Shown piece after piece: positions 12,101 through 23,900 of a stretch of DNA of 64,000 nt (positions are counted from its first letter, which is position 1; each line of letters begins with the position of its first letter). The position numbers and the translations under genes are program-made. The stretch is from Gentiana macrophylla. Lineage: Eukaryota; Streptophyta; Magnoliopsida; Gentianales; Gentianaceae. Location: positions 6,747,262 through 6,811,261 of the forward strand of contig CM047808.1 of assembly GCA_026214975.1 (NCBI GenBank), given 5' to 3'. The notes beneath the pieces are model-generated. The model saw only the letters and a list, made by a program, of their open reading frames with translations, was not told where the DNA came from and did not search any database.

Positions 12101-13469
12101 AACAGACAAACCACTATCAACAGTTAATTTTCTTACAGATATCAAGTTATAACTGAATGTGAATGAAAAAGACATTGTACAAAGTAATGTCACTGTTGAT
12201 ATGAATATTTCCTATATGTGTGACAGGAACATAAGTGCCATTAGGCAAGTTAACATGTAGATTGTTAATACTTCTAACATTAACCATATTAGTCAAAGCA
12301 AAGGTTATATGACCAGTGGCCCCTAAATCTATGATCCAATGGACTGCACTGCCCTTGATACCTTGCCCTTGTGAGTTGATTCCTGCAGCCATAACCACTG
12401 AATTGCATTGACTCTTTGAAGGGTGCAGATTCTGAATTAATGCAAGCAAATGATCATATTGATTCTTGGTGATTGTAGTATCCCCAGAATTCGTATTTTG
12501 TTGATGACCTTCACATGGTTCCATATCTTCAGATTCTTGATCACATGCTACATGATTAGCTGTTGCATTGCCTGAATTGCCATTACCATAACCCTTGAAA
12601 TTTGGTGGATAACCATACTTCTTGTAGCATTTGTCTATGGTATGCCCCTCCTTGCCACAGTAGGTGCAATAGGGCTTCTTGTAATTCCTTTGGGAACCTC
12701 TTCCACCACCAGAACCTCTACCTTGTCCCCTTCCTGGATTTGGAGGTCTGATATTTCCTATAACTTGATTACAGTCTGTGTGATCAGAACTAGAAGCAAG
12801 AACCACAGATTCTGTACCAGTTGCATAGCTAAGCTGCTGCTCATGATTCAAAGTCATAACAAAGGCAGTTTTAATATCAGGGAGAGGCAAAGTCATTTAA
12901 ACATGAGACTTAACAGTGCTGAAATTCCCATTCAAACCTTTCAAGAGCTTAGCAGTATAAGCATTATCATATTGTTCTCTAATAGTTTGTAATGCAGGGC
13001 AAACACAATGAGGAATAGGCTTAAGAATCAGATATTGATCCCATAGGGATTTCAACTTTGTATAGTAATCAGTCACTATAAGATTACCCTACTTGGTTTT
13101 CTCGATTTCATGTTCAAGATTTGAAAGCTTATAAGCATTTCCTCTCCCAAAACGATCTTTCAAATCAACCCACATTTCTCTTGCAGTGTCGAAGTACATT
13201 ACACTTTCTGCTACAGAAGGAATCATAGAATTCACTAACCAAGAATGCACCAGATCGTTTAACTGCATCCAGGCTGAATAACCACCATCCATAATCTCTG
13301 GTATGATTGAAGAACCATCCACAAATCCAAGTTTTCCACGTGAAGACAACATCTTTGTCATAGATCTCTTCCAATGATTGTAGTTGTCAACTCCTTTGAG
13401 TAATGGCTGAACCAGGACCAAGCTTGGATTGTCAATTGAACTTCCTGAATTTGCAGACGTTGTTGCCAT
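9172..13469 (-). pseudogene. Copia gag-pol polyprotein, disrupted
   Basis: The best start is the ATG at 13469 (MATTSANSGSSIDNPSLVLV), about 80 bp inside the primer site. It leads into a UBN2/gag-like domain (LLKGVDNYNHWKRSM...). The segment 12896-12147 holds a CCHC knuckle (CTYCGKEGHTIDKC) and a protease motif IIDLGATGHIT, where the family has DSGA. Segment 12014-11550 has integrase HHCC (WHYILGHP...CKCIVC) and catalytic aspartates (HVDIWGP, IRSDQGA). The glutamate lies in ERKHQHILNVA at 11470. RT YVDD lies in 10359-10066, and RNase H (SDSDWAG, SSSEAEYRAM) in 9733-9542. Multiple frameshifts, stops and the altered protease make it inactive. Confidence 0.93.
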
Positions 13470-13550
13470 TCAAGAAAATTGATGAAAATTTCCAAAAAAA
13501 AACAAGAACCGAGTATTATGATCTGAGTTTTGACAGCGGATACTAATTGT

Positions 13551-13562
13551 GCTCTGATACCA
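13551..13562 (-). other. Primer binding site for initiator tRNA-Met
   Basis: The minus strand reads TGGTATCAGAGC directly after the 5' LTR. This is the standard plant copia primer site, complementary to the 3' end of initiator methionine tRNA. Confidence 0.92.
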
Positions 13563-13900
13563 TGTTGAAAACATGAATAACAGGAAGAAAACGAACAGAA
13601 ATTGATCAAAACAGAAAATTGAATGAAAATCTAATCAAGAACACTACGAAGGTGGTCTTCCCCAATTTTGAATCTAAAAAGAGCGGGAAACTTATTCAGA
13701 ATGAATTACACTGAAATCTCTTCATCAAAATGTAATTAAACAACTCGATCGAGTTTATGTAGTTCCAATTTGTATTTATATTGGAATTGCGAGCTCAATT
13801 GGTTGTAACCAACTCTAACTAACTAACCATGTTTTTAAGTGTTTGTTGAAATGTCTCTAAGAACCCAAAAACTTGTCCTCTTGCCTTTTTAATCTCAACA
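13563..13900 (-). repeat. 5' LTR of the copia element
   Basis: A 338-bp LTR with TG at its + strand left end and CA at its right end. The primer site adjoins at 13562 and the ACGAA duplication follows at 13901-13905. The promoter would read leftward into gag. Confidence 0.93.
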
Positions 13901-13905
13901 ACGAA

Positions 13906-15278
13906 TCAATTTTATATAGAAATATGAAGATTATGCGAACACAATTAGAAGGTACTTCTTTCTAAAGGTTAAACTCTAACCTTAAGGGTCCCCACTCCTC
14001 TTGTTCATGTCTCACGGGATGAGTGGACATGTATATTAGATAAGCTAGTGGCTCGGAGTCTTGAGCTTGCTATTATACCAAACATACTAGAAGAAGCCGT
14101 CTATTTACGGGATTCGAACCTTCATACTCTAGTTCCAGGATCAAACTACTTTTTAAAGACTCATACCTTTAATATTAGGTCGTGTCCCAAGAGAAGGTAC
14201 TTCTTCTTTCTTATCGTCCGTCAGTAGGGTAAACTACTTTTTAAACTACAAATTACAATATTTTAGATATTTATTTTGTGATATAAACAAAATAAAGCTA
14301 TATAGATCATTTAGTTTATAAATATGAAGTTGTAATTAAAGGAAAAAGGAATGCATTAAATCTTGATTCCGATTTATGTCCCATCTTACACTTGCAATAG
14401 TATTATTTATCTCTTGGAAATGATTATTTATTTATTTATTTGGTTTTTTTTTTTGGAGTGAATGAAAGTCATAAACTGATTATTAAATATAGATTTCTAC
14501 TATCAAACAAATCTATTAAATTTTAATATCAAACAATCCACTAAAACAGAAGCAAAAACAAAAAACGTAAAAAGGACATAATCATTCGGTGGAATGACGA
14601 TTTGTCCTTTTTACCATTATATTCAATCCACCGGACTAAATGCAATTAACACATGAATTTTGTCTTTTTTAACATCCGTTCATAATTTTGAAAGGAAAAA
14701 AAAAGGTATTTTAGCTCTTCGGTTTTATAGCAAAACGAGTTGCTGAGCTCGAGCTTGGTAGTGTTTCGATTTATTTTTCGAGAATATCGCTAATTGCTAA
14801 TAGCGATTCAAGCCGATCATAAATAATTTTTCTTTTTATGTTCGAACGACCTCAAACCAGAATCGGGAGTAACAATTTTACAACTAAATTCAACCCAATA
14901 TTTAAATGTTCGATTCGATTCAAGTTATTTACATCGACAATCTTTATCTCTTTTCTTTTTCTATACAACAAAAGAGAGGCCCAGGATCATAGAATGAGCA
15001 AAGAAGATATATTTCACACGTCATGCTGAGTCAGAAAATAACAGATTAATTATTAAAATATCAAAATGTTTAAAATTTGTCACGAAACAACAAAAATATT
15101 AATGCATCATATATACCGTCACCAATTGAAATACGTGGAGCTTGACGTAACAATTTGAACGTAAGAAGAGTATAATAAAATGACATATATTTAAACATCT
15201 GTAATAAAATGACATAATTGAATCATGTCGTGTCTATATATTCCAACCTACTTTATAATTTATTTAGATAACTACTAA
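13906..15278. other. Intergenic, no gene recognised
   Basis: AT-rich DNA. A GGGATTCGAACC motif at about 14119-14130 resembles the reverse complement of a tRNA B box, but no A box at proper spacing or cloverleaf was found. The 63-codon open frame at 14838-15029 has no recognisable domain and unbiased composition; I do not call it a gene. Confidence 0.5.

Positions 15279-15373
<95 letters not shown>
15279..15373. repeat. Compound (TC)n(TA)n microsatellite
   Basis: TC dinucleotides of about 24 bp run straight into about 70 bp of TA dinucleotides. The following 500 bp to about 15980 hold no recognised feature. Confidence 0.95.
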
Positions 15374-15376
<3 letters not shown>

Positions 15377-15995
15377 CCATACAGTTGAGTTGAGCTGAGC
15401 TCATGTATGAGTTCAATCCGGGTTTTAAGTGTTAAATGTGGCTATGGGAAAAGGGCGTAAAGTATCCGTGTTGAGTTCAATAGAACATGCTTTCAGTTTT
15501 AAGAATTCGAGTTTAAACACTAACTTGATGTACGAGTACGAGTTCAGTTTTAAGAATGCTTTCCTGACCAACTCCAGCATAAATAATTATACTTCATATT
15601 CTAGCCCAATAGTAGGATTGATGTCGAGGGATCTCGAAAACTCATTGCGTTGTAATTGTAATATGTATTTCCCTATTATAGCCTAGAAACAGGTCTGATT
15701 TTTTTACTATAACCCGTGTGTGAGATCAATATGTTTCAACGGTAACACTCATATCCTTTTATATACTTTAAAAATCATTATTTTCGTATTTCTTTTGTAT
15801 AAACATTAATAAAATCATATCGTATGCTTTAAATGTTTGTTCTAACCGATCACTTTAATATACCAAGAAATGACAATTGTTCAACGTGGATGATTTTAAC
15901 AAACCCTTCAAATGTGAGCCAACAACAAAGAGCTTAACACCTGAACAATATAAAGGAACGACTCTGATACTAAGTAGAAAATTTAAGTCCAACAA

Positions 15996-16301
15996 ACCAA
16001 ATAGCTTGGCTCAAGTGGTAAGTGACTTGAGAATACCTAAAGAGGTCACTGGTTCGATTCTCCTCTGATGCGTCATCTTGAAAGAGCCCTTGGTCATGCC
16101 TTACCTCTGAGTAAAAATCAGACTCTGCAGGCACGACCCGGACCGAACTTCCGATTAGTCGGACGGGTTGGTTCCGGATGCCGGGGGGCTTTAAGAAAAA
16201 AAAAACCTAAGTCCTTAAGTAAAATGAGGCTATGACGCGGCCAAGGTCGAACTCCCGATTAATCGCATCGAGTTAGTTTGAGATAACGCTTTAAAAAAAT
16301 C
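15996..16301 (+). mobile_element. Compound tRNA-derived SINE
   Basis: The head has an A-box-like TGGCTCAAGTGG at about 16007-16018 and a B-box-like GGTTCGATTC at 16051-16060, about 32 bp apart, as in a Pol III promoter. A GC-rich body ends in a 10-bp A-run at about 16196-16205. A second, diverged copy of only the 3' body (GACGCGGCC..CCGATTAATCG) follows to 16301 and also ends in A's. Flanking 12-bp near-identical sequences TAAGTCCAACAA (15984-15995) and TAAGTCTAACAA (16302-16313) look like the target duplication. TAAGTCC recurs at the internal junction, suggesting two successive insertions at one site. Confidence 0.75.
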
Positions 16302-16461
16302 TAAGTCTAACAACATATAAGAGAGAGAGAGAGAGAGTCTCAACCATAAAACCTAAATTATAAATAACGGAAATTCATAACTTAATATTTTGGGTGAATG
16401 ATTAGCAAATATCAAATGCAAGACTAGAATATTAGTTTATCAAAAATAGAAAATAGTAATA

Positions 16462-16734
16462 CTCCCTCCGTCCCATTTTATTTGTCGTGTTTTATTTTTG
16501 TCATTTCCAAAATAAGTGTTCACTTTGTGTATTAATTCTTAAATTTCTTCAAATACCATTTCTCTTTTACAATATTTACAATAAAAATGCCAGAAGATTA
16601 AACGCTCCAACAACACCTTAAAAAGGCATAAGTGTAAAAATATTAGATCATTTAATATGATTCAAAAGATTAACTACAATTTTTTTAATCTGTGTGAAAA
16701 ATCAAACATGACAAATAAAATGGGACGGAGGGAG
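16462..16734. mobile_element. Stowaway MITE
   Basis: The terminal inverted repeats are perfect over 25 bp, starting CTCCCTCCGTCCCATTTTAT on the left with the exact complement on the right. The TA target duplication is at 16460-16461 and 16735-16736. The 273-bp element has no ORF and is better preserved than the two copies near 6.5-7.0 kb. These termini are characteristic of plant Tc1/mariner MITEs. Confidence 0.92.
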
Positions 16735-16736
16735 TA

Positions 16737-17982
16737 TGTGCTTTTAAAGGATAAAGTTTTGACTTTTGACCATGATTGAGGAAAGGTTGGCGGGCGGGAG
16801 TCTTTGAATTGAAGGACAGCGACAATGTAACAACTTTTCTGTTGACATTTGGAAAAGAAAAAAAAAGAAAAAATCTTGAAAAGGAAAATAAATAAATTAT
16901 ATACTACTACTACTACATAATAAGAGACATAAACAATGAAAATGACTCCATTGTTTATTATGATGGTTACTTGCAAGCTTTTACAATGTAAAAATTAGTT
17001 TATATCTTCAAATTTGGAAGGAATAATATCGAATCGGTGTTTGAAAAAAACGATTACTGAATTAAAAGTCGATTACCATATCAATATTTTTCAAATCGAC
17101 CTAAAAACGTTGACTCGATATGATGCACAACAAATAAATACCTCCAAAAGAAAAAGGAAAAAATGGTTAGGCTATAAGTGAAAATTGTGTGAAGTCTAGA
17201 GTGGAATTATTACTTAGGTTAATAATAATTGTCGCGCCTAAATTGTTTGACTGCAATAATAATAACGACTCAACTAATTAAAAATGGTTTGATTTATTGG
17301 TACTCCTAATTACTTCCGGTAACATTAATATTTAACTCATCCAAAAAATTATTTCGAAAACCACTACTATACTTCAAATTTTACCGACTCGAATTGAATA
17401 TGAGTTTGTTTTGAGTGTAAATGAAAAGTGTGTTTATATCATAAGAGTCTCTAAAGAACTTGATATATTTCACTTTAAGCTAATATACTAAAACAAATAT
17501 TTATTTCTATTATCAATCTAACTCAGAAATAATACTAGTTAAATCAGCAAGATGACATCTTTGATCTTGATTGACGAAAGAATTTATTGAAATGCGGAAG
17601 CACGACGGAAAGGGCCTTCGCCGCTTGAGCCGCCGGTTGTTGGAACGACGTGAGCCGGACAGGTGACAAAGAATCCGCGTAACACAAGTGGCTTGGTAGA
17701 ATACCATATGAACATAACATTTATTCATAATAATTTCAAAAATATTATTTAATTCGAGTTAATGAGTCGAGCATGAAAATGCTTAAGATTGACTCGTTTA
17801 GTACTCAAATAATATATAGGAGTTGATCTCATTCGGTCTTGAACTATTCGAACAAAAAAACCAAAAACAAACTCGAACCGCTCAGGAACAACTTGAAACA
17901 TTTACACCCTAATAAAGTTCACTGGATCACTCACCTCAGCTTCAATTCCGGGGCCCTGCTCCTTTTTTGATGCAAGTCCTAG
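16737..17982. other. Intergenic / 3' flank of the histidyl-tRNA synthetase gene
   Basis: AT-rich. A 71-codon minus-strand open frame at 17728-17513 (MNKCYVHMVFYQATCVTRIL...) has a basic patch but matches no family I recognise, so I leave it uncalled. No other feature is seen. Confidence 0.5.
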
Positions 17983-20900
17983 TCATTCTAAATCATCTAC
18001 TTTGACCTCGGACTGTTCATTCGAAGCAAGGATCTTCACAACCACCATACCTTTTTGCCATTCAGCATTTCCCACTAAGATCAGCCTCTGAGCGTTTACT
18101 CGCGCAGCCCGTTTAAACACCCTATAAAACACAAGTCATCAAACTTGGATGAAATGGACTTCACTTGCACATAAGACAGCAGGAACACAACTGACCCAAA
18201 GTAAAAGAACATAACTAGGTTCCATTAAACTTTACTTTTTTCTTTCTTTTTTTGAATATGGTACATGTCACTTTCGGACAATTACTAAAAAGTTCAATAA
18301 GATCGTGTAAATTGGTAAAAAGAAAAAACTAGATCAAAATTATGTACCATTTGAGGGGTTTGTTCTCCAAAACCAAATCAACTGTTTGTCCTTTTCCTCT
18401 AAGTATGGTGGCCATGGAAGCAGCAGCACTTTGAAGATCCTGATCAAGAGCGCAGACTATATTCTCCACCTTAGGACTTAGCTCAGGTAGAAGGCCTTTT
18501 TCCTTGAGAAGCTGCATGATAAAATATATAGATGATCAGAATGGAATGGTTCGCTTAACGTGTCAACATAATTTATCAAACATTGGTTCAAACAAGAGGT
18601 GACTTTACTGCAAATGAAACAAGGACCATATTGTTAAATGATTAAGTTCAGGCAGAACAAATAGAAAGCCAGCCTACGAAATTCCACCATTAAATTTGTT
18701 AATTGCGGAAGGTGTTTACATTTTAAGGAAACCACCCCACCATAATCAAGTAGTACATTTTCAAAGGGGAGTCAAAGTCGATTATAGACCATGCAATTGA
18801 CTTTCAAGAGGTCGGATGTTTATGTTGGCAGAGTAGTGTGGTGTCATAAAGTTTTGTATGGTGCTATTAAAGGCTCCAAAAAATCCATGTGGAAGATATG
18901 TGCTACACTTGGCAATGAATTCACTCTGAAAATAGAGGTTTGGGCTGGTGACAACTGATAACTAGTGAGCGGCATGCTTGAAGACCTATAACGTATGCAA
19001 AATGTCAAAATAGGGTTAATTGATGGCTCAAATAGTTGAGTGAATTTTCATTCCCAATTTTGCAAAACATATCCATGCAAAGTACTTTCATCACCTCTAT
19101 TATCACAGCATCGCCAAAGCCAAAGCCACAAGCAGGAAGATCATCACCTCCAAAAGTAGACAGCAAGCGGTCATATCTCCCCCCACCACAAATGGCTCGA
19201 AGCTTTCCTTCCCGGTCAAAACCCTAACACAAACAATTTCTTTTAGTATGACTGTATGAGGAAGATTGACAACTGTAGCTTAGCTTCCATGCTACAACAA
19301 ACTTTAAGCAAGCAGCGACTATATCGATGAAAGCATAGATGCAGGAAAGGACTTTTTTCACCCTTTTCCTTATCACACATGTTAATCAACAGGACAACAA
19401 AAAAATGCTATCAATAAGCACCAGAAAGGGCAAAAAAAATTCTAAAGATGCGAAAAATGTACTATACTGCATAATTGAATCATGAGACCCTTAAGCTTGA
19501 AGCGGATTTTTTTTGTCTAAACAGAAAACCAAATAGATCCTCATCTCATGGATCTTACTTGAACATACTTAATAGGGTGGGTCAAGACCCTGAACATAAT
19601 CATCAGGGTTTTATTTTGTTATAAAAAATTACTGGTTTTACAGAAGAACTAGACCAAGAATGCATCTTCGTAAAAGCCATAAGGTGACCGGGCATCAAGA
19701 AATGCACTTACAGACATTCCCCAATTACTAGAACTTGACCACAGTTCAGGTATCATGCATCAGTGCATCACAAATAAGATTCCACTGATGCAGAGTGGAC
19801 AGGGTGTGACAGCTAAAATGTCAATACGAACAGTCGAACATCCATCATATGTCAAACACTCGCTACAGGGAACGGCTAATTGACAGCAGTAACTAATGAC
19901 CATACCTAATTAATCCTAGAATTAAGCATAGCAAGACAACATCAACAGACATGTATGTAAACCTAGTTTTACACACTAGAATTATGCTGAACAATGCCAC
20001 GAAAGAAAAGACAATATGCACTACAAGCCCCCACACCCTACAAGCAAGAGCTAAATGCCACTACATTGCTTCCTTTAACATGGAAGTTATATGAACAATA
20101 TATATCTAAAAAGGGCACTCTGCCAAAGCAGATCTCTAATTTGAAAACATCTTTAAGAATAGGACAAGTTATAGGTTTTTACAAACTGAACCTCAAAGAC
20201 TATTCCAGTGTAATATGCCAGGCCACGGACAACAGATGCATCAAACTGTATCCATTCGGAAAAATTATACTTTTCAGCAAGTGAAAATAGTTGTTTCAGA
20301 TCACCAATAGCTTCACCTCCAGCACCTAATTTCTCTGCAGAAACAACAATGATGCTTACATCTTTTAAATAAAATTGGTCCAAGGGGGGAAGGTGAAGAA
20401 AGTTGCTTAATTACAAAGCCAAAACAATATATTACAGTTATTTTGACAAAAGATATACTAGTTTTTGTTAGAAAGACTCATGTTTATCACATTTTTGAAT
20501 TTTCCCAAGGAATTTTTGTTGGGAGGTGGGGTTGTGTTGAAGGAGCTATCACATAACCCAACAACATTATACTGCTGTTAAATTTATATAGTTAGAATAT
20601 ATATTTTTACAACTTACACTTCTTCCTAACAATCAACAACTAACAACTTAAGCTTTGAGATGTTAAATGATGGTAGCAGAGCAGCCCAACCATCACTGCT
20701 GCCCCATTTATTAAAAAAATCTGTGAAACGCTATATCATAAGAAGCGTGAACAAGCTTTACAAATCTAACATACTTCTTTCCTAACAGCTTAATCTCTAA
20801 AAACACAAATAAAACAAAACAATGTATAGTACAAACCTTCCAACTTTGGTAAAGACTTCAAAGATAGTACTTCCAGCAGTTGCTCAACAGCCTCATTTGA

Positions 20901-23900
20901 TAGATCAGCAGATGTCAACTCTTTCTTGATATCATCCATTGGAATTTTTCCATCTATTTACAACCAGATTTAGTCAGCTCAAAATGCTCAATTAACTAAA
21001 AAAAAAAATATAGAAAGGAAAAAAACAAAGCTAAACCCGACATAAAACCAGCATATCATTTATCTACAGCATATGGACCACTAATGCAAGATACTAGAAG
21101 AATAGAGAGACAACCTAAGGACACCATGACAATTTATTTGGATATCAAAACAAAGAAGCCTGTTTTGATGTGGTGCTTTCAACTCTATACTTTACAGAGA
21201 TAATTTTAGCAAGATGCATATAGACACGAGCAACAAGTTCACATTTAAATGTTTGTAGTATTTTGAGGTGGGTACCCTTATTTGTTATTTCTTCTAACAA
21301 CACCCCACCATCTGACAAAGCACACAAGAATGTGCCTTTAATTCTCCACTGACATAAAGTGGCATATTCCCCGACATTTGCACTTACATTCACAGGTTCA
21401 AATCTACTTCAGTGTTAGCTTACGACTTGTGGTAGGTTTGACTAGCTGCAATCACATCACCATGTTAGTTACCTCTTGTAAAGCAAACTAAGTACATCAC
21501 AGCAGGGCTTGTCAACAATCAATTGAACAACTATTTCGTTCCTCAGATCCAGCAGAAATTCGTAACTATAATCCACTGCCTAACAAGATAAACAAACAGA
21601 TTGACAGGATATGCAAGCTGAGAAATACATTTAGTCATGCATTATTTAGGTTAAACAAGTACAACTTATGATATAACTCGAGATTCAAGGGATGTATGTG
21701 ACCACTCCAGCAGAAAATTTGAAAAATAACATCATCACTGATTCAAGACGTCTCACCTTATCGATAATTATGCACACCCTGCTAAACAGATTTTCAGGTA
21801 CAGAGAAGCGTCTCAATACTTCCTGCAGAACCTGAAAGCAAATAGACATGCTTTAGACCTTTAGTCCCCTTAATTTTATATTTTTTATTTTCATGGATCA
21901 CCAAATAGAAGATGCAAAGTAAACAGAATACTGACAGAGTCAGCGAACTTTGTTGTTCAGGACTCAGGAGTAACATGAAATAGTACAAATCAGCATGTTC
22001 ACTCCTCAATATTCACCGGTACTAAACAAGCCTAAGCAAGCTTACTGTTCCATTATGTATTATAGGTCGATGGTAATTTGTTCTTTACTGTATATAAAAT
22101 AGGCTTTTGGTACACAGTTTCCTCCTACAATTGGAATACTCTCAATGTTAATGCATCTTAAAGACTATCAGATTAAACAATATCTGAGACTGCCAACTAA
22201 ATTCATAAGATACAATAATGCTTGCTTACCTTCCTACTAGAAACTTTGAACCCAACGTCAGATGATGTAATCCCTACGCGCTTGAAAAAGGTGACAATTG
22301 AGGAAATCAACTCAGCTTCAGCCTACAGAGTCAAGCAAGAAAAATAAGCTTAGCAAAATTTACAATCCACCTAGCAATACATATCATGCATGAAAATCAG
22401 TGACCACATCAAAACCAATACAGAATAGTTAAAATGCTTGACTTGAGATGCTGAATTGGCTAAAAATGTGTATACCAGGGACAGACCACAATCAGACATA
22501 AATTACAGCAGAATGAAAATGAACCGTCTTTTCAGCAAGTGTTGCCCTTTTTTTACTTAATTTTTACACTAGTCAAATGACAAAAAAATTGTGCGAGAAG
22601 TCCCCCAAAACTGCCAACTTGACCTTCTACCATTAACAACTGTGTTTTCTACCTTAATGAGGAAACTCACAGCCATCTTTTCTGCTCGTGTTCTTTCCTA
22701 AAGAGGATATGGACTGCATTGTTGAAGGCACTTGAGCTTAGGGTTGTTGAGAGAAGGATGCGATGAAGTGATCGATGTCACATAATTTTCCTAACAGGTT
22801 TCAGCATGATATGTAGCTGTTGGATTTTCTGCTTTTGCAGTGGAGGCTGATGTCTTCGAAACTGTTCATCCTACTGAGTCTATATGAAAAAAAGTGGTTA
22901 ACCGCAAAATGATTTGGGAAATTGCATTACAATTCAGTTGACTTTTGTATTTATGATAGTCATCATTGATGTAATACTTGCTGGTCAAGCTAGCAGCTTC
23001 GATTCGGATGTTAATTGACTAGGGAGTCTGCTTGGTGGTTTGTGGCAGTTGTTTTCTTTTCAGTATGTTGTATTGGAGTATGCTGTACTATTGTAGGCTG
23101 TACGGTTTCATTCTTCTACTCATAAAATAGCTGAATTACAAGAAGACAGTAAAATTATAGTAGAAACAAAAAATTATAGTAGACCTACAGTAACATCTGG
23201 TACACCAATTATATCCATATTCCACTGGTAGTGCTCACGGCGCCTTCCCCGGGTCATTCTTTCATAACGCCAGCATTGCCCAACAGCAAACCATTTCAAT
23301 GGAAGGGCTACTGATTTTCTGGACAGAAAAAAACACGCAGATCAAAATCTGGCATCTGAACCTGGATACAAAATTAGTTGGAAATAAATGACGGATGAGG
23401 TATATAAGAACTCTTGCAACATGTTTAAATGAAGCAAGATAGTTTTTTTTTTTTTTTTTCAGCGTGTGTGTTTGTGTAGTATGCAGCCATAATCACAGGA
23501 ACTGAAGTAAATAGTCACCCTTTCTGAATCACTACTCTTGCCAGAGAAGGAGTAAGCTCAGGCCTCAGTGCAACTCGCCGGTTCCCCCGATCTTCAAAAC
23601 AGTAAAGCTGTGGCAACCAGAAAAGAGAGAAAAAAAAAAGCACATTACTCCACATTTTTATTAACCCTGTTTCCCCCTAATTAAACGTGGAACTTGAGGG
23701 TCCACATTCAAAGAATAATGTGTTCATTGATATGGAGTACTTAACTAGCTACAAGATCTCAAAGTAAGAGTTTTTCAAAAGTTAAAATCACCGAGTGGTC
23801 TACTTTCCATGAATTGAACGGCAACGCCCATAATGGACTCAACTGCAAGTGCAGTTCAAGAGTTACTGTTCTATTCTTTTCTTTTTTTACTTTGTTTTAG

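Larger units (their letters stand above)
8842..13900 (-). mobile_element. Full-length Ty1/copia LTR retrotransposon, coding-dead
   Basis: A 5059-bp element on the minus strand, bounded by 5-bp ACGAA duplications. From its 5' end (right) it has a 338-bp LTR, a tRNA-iMet primer binding site, gag with one CCHC knuckle, protease, integrase, reverse transcriptase with YVDD, RNase H, a polypurine tract and a 321-bp 3' LTR. The domain order protease-integrase-RT-RNase H defines copia. Frame breaks scatter the polyprotein over several frames. Unusually, the outer 62 bp of the 3' LTR is an inverted copy of the outer end of the 5' LTR, so both element termini are U3-type ends. Confidence 0.95.

Noticed and set aside
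14119..14130. GGGATTCGAACC resembling the T-loop of a minus-strand tRNA gene
   Set aside because: No A box at the right distance and no acceptor or anticodon stem could be drawn.
21470..21582. Possible extra HisRS exon between exons 6 and 7 ([20 protein letters not shown]...), with plausible splice sites
   Set aside because: It has no counterpart in the family, and its length does not fix the reading frame into exon 7. A one-base homopolymer change explains the junction better.
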